A stretch of 64,000 nt of DNA from Jacaranda mimosifolia (taxonomy: Eukaryota; Streptophyta; Magnoliopsida; Lamiales; Bignoniaceae). Under the pieces are notes generated by a model, which was not told where the DNA came from, searched no databases, and worked only from the letters and a program-made list of their open reading frames with translations. The stretch covers positions 36,487,404 through 36,551,403 of the forward strand of contig CM032122.1 in the NCBI GenBank assembly GCA_018894105.1. Reading direction: 5' to 3'. The position numbers and the translations under genes are program-made. Positions 1 to 10,950 of this stretch are shown piece after piece (position 1 is the first letter of the stretch; every line of letters begins with the position of its first letter).

Positions 1-1435
1 GGGGTGCTTATAGGTCGGATCGGGTCAGATTTGTAAAAAAAAAATAGTCTGAACGAATTAAATTTAATTGGGTTGGTACATGTTGGGTAGACAAGTACAC
101 CTCTTCAATTTTTTTTTTTATATTTTTAATTTTACCTTTTCAAAGATTAGATATTATTTTGAGTATTGTTTGTGGTCTTGTTGGAGGAAAAAGAAAAGAA
201 TGAGGGAAGGGTTTAGGGATTTAGAAATGAGGGGAAAATAAAATGACTAAAGGTTAAAGATAGAGATAGAAAAGAAAAGTAAAGAAAATTTAAATATATA
301 TTTATTATATTTTAAATTTTAATCAAGTAGTTGGGTCGGGCCAAGTCGGATGCACAAAAATTGACTATGAGTTCAAATTAATTGTTAATTAATTTTGATC
401 AAATTATACTCGATTAAATCCAATTCAAACCAATTAAGTTGATTTTAATCGAATAATCAGGTTGATTGGGTAAATTCAGTTTGATGAGCATCCCTACTCA
501 TGATTAAAGACTCAAGAAAGCAAGAAGGAAATGGTGAGGGGTGGCCCCTTTTAATCTTGTAATAATGGCGGTGGGTATCCAGTGTCCCTGATTTGAAGCA
601 TACTCCCAAAACGGGATGAAAGAAAAGCATCAACAGAAATTTATTGGTCAAAAGGATTTTCCTTCATCAATACACAGCATGTCTCCCGCCTTCGTGTTCG
701 CATAGTAAATATTTTATTATATTTTATGAATATATAATATGTATATTAAATATTTTTTATAAAATAATTTATTAAGTATTAAATATACTTGGTATGTATA
801 CATTAAATTGGAATAGAAAATGAAACACAAAATGAAATAAAAAATCCAAAATATTTTTAAACACTATAGTAGTACAGTGGGTATTATGTTTCGTAGGAAT
901 TCCCTTCTGACTTGGTTCCTAGAACTATTGCAAATATAGTAGTCTTGCTCGTCATAACAATGCTTGGTGTTTGTATATACAATTCATAAATAACGAGAAT
1001 ATGTGATTGCGATTGTTTGTGGGATATCTTTTCAAGAAATTCATTTCTAAATATATTTATGTTAAATGTGTGTTCAATTATAGATCTTCTGAGAAATGTA
1101 TATATTTTCCAAGTAAAATTTCAGTTAGCAATTTCACTATTTCTAGTAGATAACATCCTGTGATGGATATTGAGTTGATCACATATCCTTACAAAAGAAA
1201 AAAGAATCATATATAATTGCTTCAGTGTTATTGTTCGTTCAATTCTTTTGCTTTTGTTTCATTCTATTTCTTAATTTATTTTCTTAATCAGGGATGGCAA
1301 AGAAGCCTCGTGCTTGGCAACTGTATCCATTCCTGGAAACACAAATTAATGCTCTTTAAACATCCATCACGAGACAAAGCAAGAATTTTCTTTTTCATTT
1401 TAAGTCATTCACTTCTCTAACCATTCCCTAATACT
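1..1435. other. AT-rich intergenic DNA without a supported gene
   Basis: Low-complexity AT-rich sequence with poly-A/T runs. The few open frames (up to about 67 codons) have no recognisable domain, codon bias or splice structure. I see nothing coding or structured here that I can support. Confidence 0.6.
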
Positions 1436-2045
1436 GACTAATATGGTTAGGCCCAACAACCCCAATATGATTATATCACGGACAGGCCCAATAAAACATC
1501 TTAGAGGTGTAGATATTTTCATTGACCTAAGAGGTCAGCAAGGCAAAAACATTAAAGACAGTCTCTGTCACCCATCACATCCATATTAAATGCGTCTCAA
1601 CCACTAGACTATCCGCATTAATTGGATTGACGGTGCATCACCTCCGCATTAATGGCGGTATGGATCCCCTCTCCAGGCAACCGACCATTTGTAAAGCTCT
1701 AACTTAGGTCGGAAGGACCAAAGTTGCCCCTACTTAGGGGAACAGTGTCTGAAATATATTGAGGAAAAACTCGTCTTTCCACCCCTAAATGAACACTACA
1801 AATACGTCATTCTTCAGATGTAATGGTAAGTCTTGATACTATTTTTGAACTGTTACTTTGTCCAATTACTCTCAGGTCGATATACTAACTTTAGTATCGG
1901 ATCGTATTAGCCGAGAACTCCTTAGTTAGCCTGACATTTGTTCTATGACTGTAGGATCCAACTCATGTCTTCGAATTCCATCTTTTTGGTCGAGATCCAG
2001 AAACCTATTATGCTAAAATAACTATCATCATTGACCAAGATTGAT
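1436..2045 (+). repeat. Decayed LTR-like remnant (gypsy-type, probably solo)
   Basis: This stretch is less AT-rich than its flanks and has the texture of a plant gypsy LTR. It has a TATA-like block (CTACAAATACG near 1797) and a downstream R/U5-like part reading CTAACTTTAGTATCGG near 1881. Just past its right edge, near 2050, TTGGCATCTTGCG loosely resembles the PBS-side motif of Tat/Athila-type elements. No matching second LTR and no clear target duplication were found in the window, so it is read as a truncated or solo plus-strand LTR. Boundaries are approximate. Confidence 0.35.
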
Positions 2046-2726
2046 TGGTTGGCATCTTGCGAACCGCTTACAATCACATCTATATATTGTGAATGTTGAA
2101 CTTAATTTTTATTCTCTATTATTTGATTTAAATCAAATAGATTCTAAAAAAATAAAAATGCTTATTATTTTAAAAAATGATAGATAAAATCTCACAATGT
2201 ATAAGGTCCATCAACACAACACCACACCTTGTGGGGTGTGTCTTTATCTAATATATATATATATACACACACACACCAATCATTACTTTATACATATATA
2301 AGCAATTAATATAAAAATTCAATTTCACCCCCTAACTAAAACAATAAAAACTTAATTAATGTAATATTTACAACAAAATTTGTCTGATGCTAAAATACTT
2401 CCAGACATATTATTTCTTTCCAAAACAATCTTTAGCAATCTCTAAAATAATATAACAAACATCATATTCTTTGGAGTGTTTGATTCACTCTATTAGCGTC
2501 AATTAATGGTGTCAATTGAGGCTAGTTGGTTGTTTGATACTTACTATTGTGTTCACGGGCCGGGTCGTAATTTGAAATGGGCCGGCACTGTTCATCAAAT
2601 TACACAAGATTGACATCTCGGCTTGGGGGTGTGACTAATTAATTGCACCCCCTCACATGGTCTCACTTCCCAAGTACATGACAGATTTGCCCATGAATTG
2701 GCTGTGTTTTTTGAGCACTAAATAAT

Positions 2727-2939
2727 TTAAAAAATGACTAATTAATTTTAATATTATTCTAATATTTATATTAATAACCCTATTATACAAAATTAGGTAA
2801 TAAATTTTAATATTATGTAAAAACTGACTAATTAATATTTACTTGATGCTTTTACTTTAATATGTTAATTGTTACTTTATAAGATTTAAAAATGACTAAT
2901 TAATTTTAATATTATTCTAATATTATATTAATAACCTAG
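2727..2939. repeat. Tandem duplication interrupted by the gypsy insertion
   Basis: A unit beginning AATGACTAATTAATTTTAAT occurs near 2733 and again near 2891. The second copy stops at the gypsy LTR and continues on its far side: the part containing AGGTAATAAATTTTAATATT near 2794 recurs at 13575. The gypsy element therefore landed inside the second copy of an older tandem duplication of roughly 160 bp. Confidence 0.7.
2935..2939. repeat. Target-site duplication CCTAG (left)
   Basis: CCTAG lies immediately before the TG of the left gypsy LTR and matches CCTAG at 13559-13563 immediately after the CA of the right LTR. A 5-bp duplication is usual for integrase-mediated LTR element insertion. Confidence 0.9.
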
Positions 2940-3732
2940 TGATGAGGGTGAAATCCGTTTGTAGTTGGGTCAGATATATATTTTGGAATGGTTCGACCTC
3001 TCTAGTTGAAATATGAATGTAATTAGGCTGAGTCCTGCAATCACGAGCAAACGTCAGGCTAGCCGAGGAGCCCTCTGCTTAGACACTCTAACGCTCAAGT
3101 TAGTATGGGGTCGACTAGATAATGAGCAGCAGAGTGAGGGCTTTTTTGTATATATAATGGTATACCTTTGAGAGGCTGGAGTGAGGGTATTTATAGCCTT
3201 CTCCCAGTGGGGATTTGTCTGAGATGCCCTTGACATGTAGGAAGGATCTTTGTCCTTGCATGAGGGGTATTAGGTCATCTCCCACTCTTGTACTATTCCA
3301 GGTGGCTGTCTTTCCAGGTTTTAGGGACAGAATATGACACTGTAGACGCGCCTCCTCCCTAGTGCGGCAGCATGGGTGGTGCTGGAGCGGCATGCGCCAT
3401 TAATGCGGAGGCATGCTGCCTATCAGGGCATTTAATGCGGCATAGTTGGTTCTGCGCTAGGTCAACCTCCCTAATCGGTAGAAGGGTCAACCTAATAATG
3501 GGTTGGCACGCGGCGTATGAGGTGGACGAGCGACGCGATCGAGGGATTGACCAACGGTCTTGTATGTGACCCTGTCGAGTGCCTGCCTGCCTGGGTACGA
3601 CGTCAATCTGTAAGGTCGATTTGGGTCACCTGACGTTAGTAGCACCATTGGGCCCTGGGGATGAGATGGGTCTGGCGCTACATCCTTGGTTCTGTGGTCT
3701 TTGGGCCGAGCCCATTGGGCTATCCCATATCA
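2940..3732 (-). repeat. 3' LTR of the gypsy element
   Basis: 793 bp, starting TGATGAGGGTG and ending CCCATATCA in plus orientation. It aligns end to end with 12792-13558 with scattered differences. It carries about 26 bp more than its partner, mainly an extra block near 3460-3490 where a motif like GGTCAACCT occurs twice. The many LTR-LTR differences point to an insertion that is not recent. Confidence 0.93.
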
Positions 3733-3750
3733 TGAGTCCCCCCCACTTCC
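3733..3750 (-). promoter_or_regulatory. Polypurine tract of the gypsy element
   Basis: On the minus strand the bases abutting the 3' LTR read GGAAGTGGGGGGACTCA. A G-rich purine tract directly upstream of the 3' LTR is the expected plus-strand primer site. It fixes the element's orientation as minus. Confidence 0.8.
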
Positions 3751-3944
3751 GAATGTTGAACGAGAAGATCGACGAGATGGATTGGGGAGTAGTTTGTTGT
3801 GCGGTTATGCGTGTTCGTCGATGAGGGTTTTTGAAAATTGAGCCGGGTTTCATGCATTTAATGAGCGGTTACAAAAATATCGGGCATGGCGCCGAACGAC
3901 GATTACAGCATTATTACAACTGCTTGGATTCCCGTGCTCGTTTG

Positions 3945-3960
3945 CCTATAAATAGGCGCT
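3945..3960 (+). promoter_or_regulatory. TATA box for the antisense ORF
   Basis: CCTATAAATAGGCG is a near-ideal plant TATA box on the plus strand, outside the LTR and about 160 bp upstream of the ATG at 4113. It points away from the gag-pol promoter and indicates that the antisense gene had its own promoter rather than relying on the LTR. Function is inferred. Confidence 0.65.
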
Positions 3961-4112
3961 GTTAAAGTAGCCATTTTTACTTTTACTGCCTTTGCGTCTG
4001 GTAGAGCCTAGAGCCAACTGCCTTTGCTGCTAATATACTCTGCTTTTAGTTCATCGACAGAGAGTAAGTCTCTTCTTTCATTCTCCTTAGTGTTCTTCGT
4101 TTTATTGTAGCC

Positions 4113-6657
4113 ATGTTGCATCTATCTGATTCTGAGGGTAGCCATGGGGGAGACAACGAGGCTACTCACTCTAATAGGCCTGGGGGTTCATCAGAGGAGT
4201 CGAGTAGCTCGTCGAGCGATAATTCGAGTTCCAGTAGCTCGAGCAGCAATCGCGGGGGTGATGGAGCTGGGCCAAGTCAGGTTCATCCATCACGTGGTTG
4301 ATTATTCACCCCTGATCATTATAGTCAAATAGTATCTACGATCACTCCCTCTGACCTAAGGCACATTAGACAGTTGTATCATGTTCCTCATGAGTATGAG
4401 CTTTTAACACCTGGGACTTCTGGTCGAATGCATCGACCCCCAGCTGGATGTATAACTGTGTTTGAGGATGCCTTTAGGTGCGGTCTTAGGTTCCCCTTAG
4501 GTGGTCCTATAGTCGACCTGCTTAGGGGCTTACAAGTGTGTATAACCCAACTGTTGCTGAAATATTTTTCAACCATTTATAGCTTTATCGTCCTGATGCA
4601 CATTTTCGGCCAGCTTGCCAATTTTGACAACTTCTCTAATCTTTTTCATCTTTCGATGTCCCACAAGTCGGGTAGCACCGACGAGTTGGGTTTCTATTAT
4701 CTCATTGCTCGACCCCATCGTAAATTTCTTATCACCCCGGCTTCTTCTTATGGGCAAGAATGGAAAAAAAACATTATTTATACATTTAAGTCATTGGGGG
4801 TTTCAATATTCCGAAGGCTGGTGGATGGGGCATGTCGAGATGCCAGGTAACCTTACTCCAACCTAGCCCAATACTTTTGTTCAGGATCTGGTCGAGTTTG
4901 GTCAGGTGGAAGCCTCGGTCTTTGGTAAGGAAAGAAGTTTGGTGTTAGCTAGGTTATCGGCAGCCCAGCTGGGCTTTCCAACGGACAATCGACTAGGTAG
5001 ATTATGCTATCGACGATTTGTTAATTTTTTATTTTTCTGTTCGGTTTTAACCCTGTGCTATTATGTTGCTTGGCAGATCACGATGAAATCATGAACCGAT
5101 CAAAATCCGAAGCTTTGGCAAGGGCCGAGAGGAACCAGCAACGTCGTTTGGTGACAGCGGCTCGTCGAGGGGCAGTTGTGGTCGAGGCACCTCAGCCTAA
5201 GGCGATGACACCTTCTCCGTCACCTACTTTGTCACCTGCTCGACCAATAGCGACTGCAGGTAGCAGCCCGGCAAGTCGGGGAAAAAGACCTATGGTGGAG
5301 CATGCGGGACCTGCTCCGAAGAGGACAATAGCTGAGAAGGGTAAGGGGAAGGCCACGGGGTCGGGCCAACCCTCGGGCTACGATCTGTTCGGGCAGCGCG
5401 GGGATGACTTGTTGTTCTATTTGCCAAAATTGCCATCCCCGAGGTTCGGAACGGAGCCGAGCATGGCTGTTTACAACTCCTTGTCGATGGAGACAGCGGG
5501 GTCAATCGAAGCTGCTCCTATGAAGATGTTGATGGCCGGATTGTTCGCGTCCGACCAGAAAAAGCTGATAGGGCTGAGCTAGGATGCCGCTTTTAGGGCT
5601 CTGGCCTATCACTCCAATATGGTAACGCTTTGGTCAAATATGTTGTATTGTTGAGCTTTATTCTTTGGTCGAATATTGTTTTCTTATTAGTAATGGTCTT
5701 TTAGGTCGGCCAGCTGGGCTACCATTTCTACATGAGGTCAGAGCTGGCCTTTACCGACTGCGAGCACTTGCAGGAGGGCGGGGATGTGGAGACATTAAAA
5801 GCTTAGCTCGAGTCTTCCCAGACCAGGGTCGAGGAGCTGGCTAAAATGATCGAGGAGCTTAACAATCAACTCCGATTGAAAGATACTCAACTGGTTACCT
5901 CTGTCGAGGAGAGGACCAGATGGATGAGCTGCTCAAGCAGGCTCGGATGGATGCGCAGTTTGCTTATAAGTCTAGTCGGTCAGCTGGTCGGAGGGCAGTG
6001 CTCGATGAGGCTTGAGCTGAATTCTACAGAAATATGCCGCTGATGCGGCGAGATGCTGTACAACAGTTTATGCTCTACTCGGCGTTCCAGGAAGCGACCG
6101 TTGTGTTCTCCTTGGATGACACCAGGAATACGTTTCAGAAGGCGCTCAAGAAGTTGCAATTCTTGGGTTATTCTTTTCGACCTGAGGATAGGGAACGCCT
6201 CAGCCATCTCCTCGACGAGCAGCTACAGCCTTACCCTGAGGACAAGGAAGCTGTCGATGAAGAGGGAGCTGTGGAGGCTCCTGTGGTCGAAGGAGTTGCA
6301 GAGGCTCCGCCTACCGTGCCCATGACTGAAGTGCAAAGGAAGGCGACCGAGGTGGCCAAGAGGCTGGATGAGATCGCCAAGGAATTTGCCTTTGCCAACG
6401 AGTTTGCCTTCGAGGTTCGAGATGGCATGGTTGATGCCACCGCGTACCTTCCTCCGCTGGATGGGAATTTTCTGACCCACGAGGCTGGGCCCTCCCAGCC
6501 GGTGACGGACGTTGTTTCTGTTGCGGTTAGGATGCCCGAGCTAAGGGCGGACCCCTCTGTGGTGGGTCCCATTCCAATTCCATCGAGCAATGAGCTCGAT
6601 TTATTAATTGAGGAGAGTGGTCGAGGAGGGCGCGATGAGGGCGCTGGGTCGAGCTGA
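4113..6657 (+). pseudogene. Antisense ORF of the gypsy element (gypsy-type transposon protein domain), broken
   Basis: This plus-strand gene runs opposite to gag-pol. From the ATG at 4113 it encodes a Ser/Asp-rich N-terminus with a run of serines, then a domain with RPPAGCITVFEDAFRCGLRF and TQLL...FIVL motifs. That domain resembles the Pfam 'putative gypsy type transposon' family (Transposase_28). A Pro/Ser/Lys-rich linker, a coiled-coil part (about 5810-5950) and an acidic C-terminus ending at 6657 follow. Likely introns are 4997-5076 and 5622-5704, both GT-AG and frame-preserving. Breaks: TGA at 4299, a frameshift near 4770-4790, TAG at 5580, TAG at 5804, a frameshift near 5920 and TGA near 6013. 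Its biochemical role is unknown. Similar extra ORFs are described in Tat elements. Confidence 0.75.
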
Positions 6658-7060
6658 TTCTCTTGCATTGATGTATTTTCATTCCAGTTGATGTACTTAT
6701 TTGAATATTTGTAACTGAGATTTTTGAAATGAATGAAGTACTTCTCTTGTTGTTCATACACATTTGTTTAGTTGAATGACATGCTTGCTTTTTCGGTCTT
6801 GAAGCATATATGTTTGGTCGAATGGAATGAGAACAAATAAAATGTGTTTCCTAAATATTGGTAAAATTAGTCCAAGTTCATCATCGAATGAACTATGAAC
6901 AAACGCATATTTTAATTCACATTATGCGTCTTCAATTCATCGGTTCGAGGTCATTTCTATCGGTTGTGGGGTCGATTGATTTTGATCAAACAGTTTAATT
7001 GATCTCGCCTATTAAGCCTTGCCAGCCGGATCGACTTCGCGGTCAACAATAAGCAATTCA
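6658..7060. other. Spacer between converging gypsy transcription units
   Basis: AT-rich sequence following the stop of the antisense ORF, including AAATGAATGAAGT near 6727, a plausible poly(A) region. No coding potential is visible. It separates the 3' end of the antisense gene from the tandem repeats. Confidence 0.5.
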
Positions 7061-7079
7061 TTCGTTTATTTGATCTTGA

Positions 7080-7480
7080 TGGCTAGAAGCTTGCTTGATC
7101 GACTACGGGGTAGATGATTTGGTCTTGGCTGAAAAGCTTTTACTTGGCGGCTAGGAGCCTACTCGCTCGACGACAGGGTTGATGGCGGCTAAAAGTTTGC
7201 TTGGTCGACTACGGGGTCGATGGCGGCTAAAAGCCTGCTTGGTCGACTACGAGGTCGACGACTTGGTCTTGGCTGAGAAGCCTTGACTTGGCGGCTAGAA
7301 GCCTGCTTGATCAACTATGGGGTCGATAGCTACTAAAAGCATGTTTGGTCGACTATGGAGTCGACGATTTGGTCTTGGCTGAGAAGCCTTGACTTGACGG
7401 CTTAAAGCCTGCTTGTTCGACTACGGCGTTGATGGTGGCTAGAAACCTGCTTGTTTGACTACAGGGTCGCCAGCAAATGG
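7080..7480 (+). repeat. Degenerate tandem repeats inside the gypsy element
   Basis: Units of about 38 bp such as GGCGGCTAAAAGCCTGCTTG followed by GTCGACTACGGGGTCGA recur, alternating with a second unit containing TTGGTCTTGGCTGAGAAGCC. At least six copies of the core GTCGACTA(C/T)GG lie between 7095 and 7470. Tandem arrays between pol and the 3' LTR are typical of Tat elements. Exact unit phasing needs a dot plot. Confidence 0.8.
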
Positions 7481-7635
7481 CTAGTTTGTGCAAGTTGGTA
7501 TTTGCAAAATGTGTCATAAGTTTTCATTGCTGCTAAGAAATACAATAGAGGCCAATGACCTTTTTATACATAGAATTTCTTTAGATTTACGGCGTTCCAA
7601 GGTCGTGGTAGTTCGTTGCCTTGTGCGTTTGCTAG

Positions 7636-8616
7636 TCAATATACATTATGCTTTGAAATTTTGACCATGGCGTAAGGTCCCTTCCATTTTGGGTCGAGTT
7701 TTCCCACATTTCTTGACACTTTGACCTTCTTAAGGACTAGGTCGTCGATTTTGAAACTGTGGGGTCGAATTGCTTTGTTGTAATGTTCCGTCATTTTTGA
7801 CCGGTATCGTTGCATTGTGTTATAAGCTGTGTGGCGCAGCTCATCGATGGTGATTAGGTCAAGGATCTTTTCTGTTGCATTTCTAACCAAGTTATAATGA
7901 ATCACTCGGGCCGTGTGCTGGACCAGTTCGGATAGAATTATTGCTTCAGAGCCATAGACCAAGCTGTAGGGGTTGCGGCCCATGGCTATTCGAGGTATGG
8001 TTCTGTATGCCCATAACACCCCTGGGAGGTTGTTTGCCCAACTCGCTCATGTTCCCATTCTTCGAGCTTTGAGGTGGTTAATAATTGTTCTGTTTGTAAC
8101 CTTTGTCTGACCATTAGCCTGAGGGTTTCCTACCGAAGTAAAGTGTTGGCAGATTCCCAATGACTCACACCATCTTCTCGTGTTCTTACTTTGAAATTGG
8201 GTCCCATTATCCGAGATCAGGACTTTGGGCAAACCTAAACGACAGATTATGCTCTCCCAAATGAAGCTCTTGATGGCTACGTTAGTGATTTTTGGAACTA
8301 CTTCGGCTTTGACCCATTTAGTGAAGTATTCGACCGCTACGATGATAAATTTTTGTTGGCTGGATGTCTTTGGGAGAGATCCGACTATATCGATCCCCTA
8401 CTAGTCGAATGGCCATGTGATCTGGACGTGTACCATCGACGCGGCTGGTTGGTGCGATATGTTCAAGTGGAGCTGGCACGATGGGCACTTTCTGGCGAAG
8501 TCGACTGAGTTTTTCAATAAAGTGGGCCAAAAATAACCGTATCGGACAACTTTGTGGGCCAAGGACCGACCTTCGAAATGATTGTTGCAGACGTCAGCGT
8601 GAATCTCGTGTAGCAC
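7636..8616 (-). pseudogene. Gypsy integrase, catalytically inactive
   Basis: The order on the minus strand is an HHCC zinc-binding part (H...H...CPSC near 8500-8610), WPFD, the GIDIVG motif with the first catalytic Asp (about 8390), SDNGTQF with the second Asp (8209-8211), then ANGQTKVTNRT. In the family the residue before VTNRT is the catalytic Glu; here codon 8101-8103 encodes Lys. The spacing from the second Asp is 35 residues, as expected. Two adjacent TAG stops (8398-8403) interrupt the gene just before the first Asp, at a place where relatives read Gln-Trp. The downstream part (8019-7636) matches the C-terminal LWAYRT / KWKGPY region. The enzyme would insert element cDNA, but this copy cannot be active. 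Confidence 0.88.
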
Positions 8617-8679
8617 TTCACTTGCCTCTTCGCGTGTTAGGCATTTAAGTGGTGGTCCTGATATTGACCTCCTGTAAAG

Positions 8680-9443
8680 CTATCCGTGTTCGTAGAGTGC
8701 GAACTTGGCTGCCTGTCCTTTAAGTCTGCGGGCCTCATTCCCGTCGTCAGGGATTGTCCCTTGGCTTAGGTAGAGCTTGATTGGGTCTTGCCAAGAGGGA
8801 GCTATCTCCTCGATGCTTTCGACGAGGTTTTGGTTGTCGGTATGGATACATGGTTTGCTGGCCACCAAGAACGTTATAGTTCTTTCTTTGGTTCCTCTCG
8901 TCGAGCTAGCTAATTTTGAGAGTACATCTGCCCGCTCATTTTTCGCTCGGGGTACCTGGCTCAGGGTGAAGCTCCTGAACGATCGCTGTAATCGTTTCAC
9001 CTTAGTCAAATACTGGCTCATTTTGTACTCCTTGGCCTCGAAGTTTTCTTTGACTTGCTCGGCCAGCAGCTGGGAATCAGTGATCGCTCTAGCTACTCAA
9101 CGCCTCGAGCTGCTGCCATGTTCATTTTGGCAATGAGAGCTTCATATTCTGTTTCATTGTTGGTGACCGAAAAGTCGAGCTTTATTGCAAAATCATACTC
9201 CTCGACGAGTGGGGAACGGAGAGAAACAGCAATTTCGCCTCCCGATGAGGTTGCTGAACCATTGACGTGCAATGTCCACACGGAGGAGTTCACAACTGTT
9301 TGGTCTGGGAGGTCGAGCCTTTCGACGACAAAGTCGGCCAGGACTTGTGCTTTTATGGCTGTTTGCAGTTGGAATGTGATGTCAAACTCCTCAAGCTTGA
9401 TGGCCCATTTGGTGAGTCTACCTGATGTGTCTGGTTTTGACAA
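8680..9443 (-). pseudogene. Second (archaeal-type) RNase H of the gypsy element
   Basis: Minus-strand frames 9443-9093 and 9021-8680 contain the KWAIKLEEFD lead-in, then WTLHVNGSA, TNNETEYEALIA and, after a frame break near 9090, SRAKNERADVLSKLAS. These match the extra RNase H domain in Tat elements, which usually has Asp where this copy has Asn (codon 9261-9263). The missing acidic residue plus the frame break make it inactive. Having two RNase H domains supports Tat-lineage placement. Confidence 0.8.
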
Positions 9444-9446
9444 TAG

Positions 9447-9677
9447 CTACTTTAATGGTTGGTTCGTCAGCACCACGACCGCATGAGACTGGAAGTAGGG
9501 TCGTAGTTTCCTTGCTGCTATAACTAGGGTGAGGGCAAACTTCTCGATCTCCAGGTAATTGTGCTCTGACCCGTGTAGGGCCTTACTACAGTAATACACT
9601 GGTCGGTAAGCTCTATCTCTCGTCAATGCCAAGACTGAGCTGATTGAGGGGGTGGATATGGCCAAGTAGAGTTGCAA
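9447..9677 (-). pseudogene. First RNase H domain of the gypsy polyprotein (fragment)
   Basis: The minus-strand frame includes LYLAISTPSISSVL, RPVYYCSKALHGSE and NYLEIEKFALTLVIAARKLR, the standard RNase H segment downstream of gypsy reverse transcriptase. It is separated from RT (ends 9765) by an in-frame stop, and the adjoining frame shifts near 9445. Confidence 0.8.
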
Positions 9678-9764
9678 AACTTATCCCAGCTCAGGCATGG
9701 CGAGCATAGGTGGCGAGGATAAGTATTGCTTAAGCTCGATGAGAGCCTGGTCACATTGCTCAGT

Positions 9765-10687
9765 CTACTGAAATCCTGATTTTTTAGCATTCCTAAGTAT
9801 TTTGAAGAAAGGAAGACTTTTGTCGGCCAGGCGTGCCATGAATCTGCCGAGGGCTTTTATCCTGCCGACCAGACGCTGTACGTCTTGAATAGTACGGGGT
9901 GGGGTGATGTCCAGAACTGCCTGAATCTTAAGCGGGTTCGCTTTGATCCCCCTTTGGCTGGCCATATAGCCAAGGAACTTACCTCCTCGAACTCCGAAGG
10001 TGCACTTATTGGGATTGAGTTTCATATCGAAGGCCTTCAATATAGAAAAAGTGTGGTCGAGGTCGATGAGTTGGTCCTCGACTTTCTCTTTTTTTACAAT
10101 CATGTCATCGACATAGACCTCCATCGATTTTCTAATCTCACTCTTGAACATAAAGTTGACTAATCTTTGGTACGTTGCCCCTGCATTCTTGAGCCCGAAT
10201 GGCATGACTAAGAAACAGTATACTCCATTATGGACGACAAAAGAGGTATTGTCCCTGTCCTTGGGTGCCATGAATATTTGATAGTAGCCTTGGAAGGCAT
10301 CCATCATGCTCAATAATTCGCAACTAGCAATAGAATCTACTAGTAAATTTATGTGAGGCAAGGGGTAAGGATCTTTATGGCAAGCTTTATTCAAGTCGGT
10401 GAAATCGTTACACATGCGCCATTGTCCTTCCTTTTTAGGGACGAGTACAACATTACAAGCCAAGAGGGGTACTGAATTTCTACAATATATCCTGCCTCTA
10501 GTAGCTTGTTGACCTTCTCTTCGATGATTTGGGACCTCTCAGCATTGAAGGTTCTGGTCTTCTGTCTCACTGGTTTGTATGCCAGGTCGACGTTGAGTCG
10601 ATGGACGATAACACTTGGATCGATTCCGTGGAGGTTAGAAGCTTTCCAGGCGAACACGTCAATGTTTCTTTGAAGGAAGTCAACCAC
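9765..10687 (-). pseudogene. Gypsy reverse transcriptase, frameshifted
   Basis: Two overlapping minus-strand frames together cover the RT domain. The first (10687-10391) holds the segment before the palm (VDFLQRNIDVFAW). The second (10463-9765) holds WRMCNDFTDLNKAC, the MPFGLKNAGATYQ block, the YVDDM active site (near 10100-10120, catalytic Asp pair intact) and KFLGYMASQRGIKANP. A frameshift near 10450 separates them. The enzyme copied element RNA into DNA. The core domain is the best-preserved part of this polyprotein. Confidence 0.9.
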
Positions 10688-10950
10688 GAGGCATTCCAGT
10701 CAGTCGCCATATCACTTCTTACCTGAGTGGTCTTGTCGGGGTTTCCAGGTTCCAGCTCTATTATTTTGAACTCCCCAACGGGCTCGACTCGGGTGTCTTC
10801 CAACTTCATGTTCTTAGATGAAGGTCCCTCATTGGGTTTCGCTATAGGGGCATCCCCCGATGGCTTCAGTTGAGGTCGTTTCTTCTGTTCGTTGGACTTG
10901 ACGGAAATGGTATAGCAGTGTTATGAGTCCTTAAGATTGCATAAAAGTTC

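Noticed and set aside
8398..8403. Considered as the natural end of a gypsy ORF
   Set aside because: Clear integrase motifs continue in the same frame beyond the two TAG codons, so they are disabling mutations.
8777..9486. Long plus-strand ORFs (119 and 143 codons)
   Set aside because: They are antisense shadows of the gypsy RNase H region on the minus strand, which has clear domain motifs.
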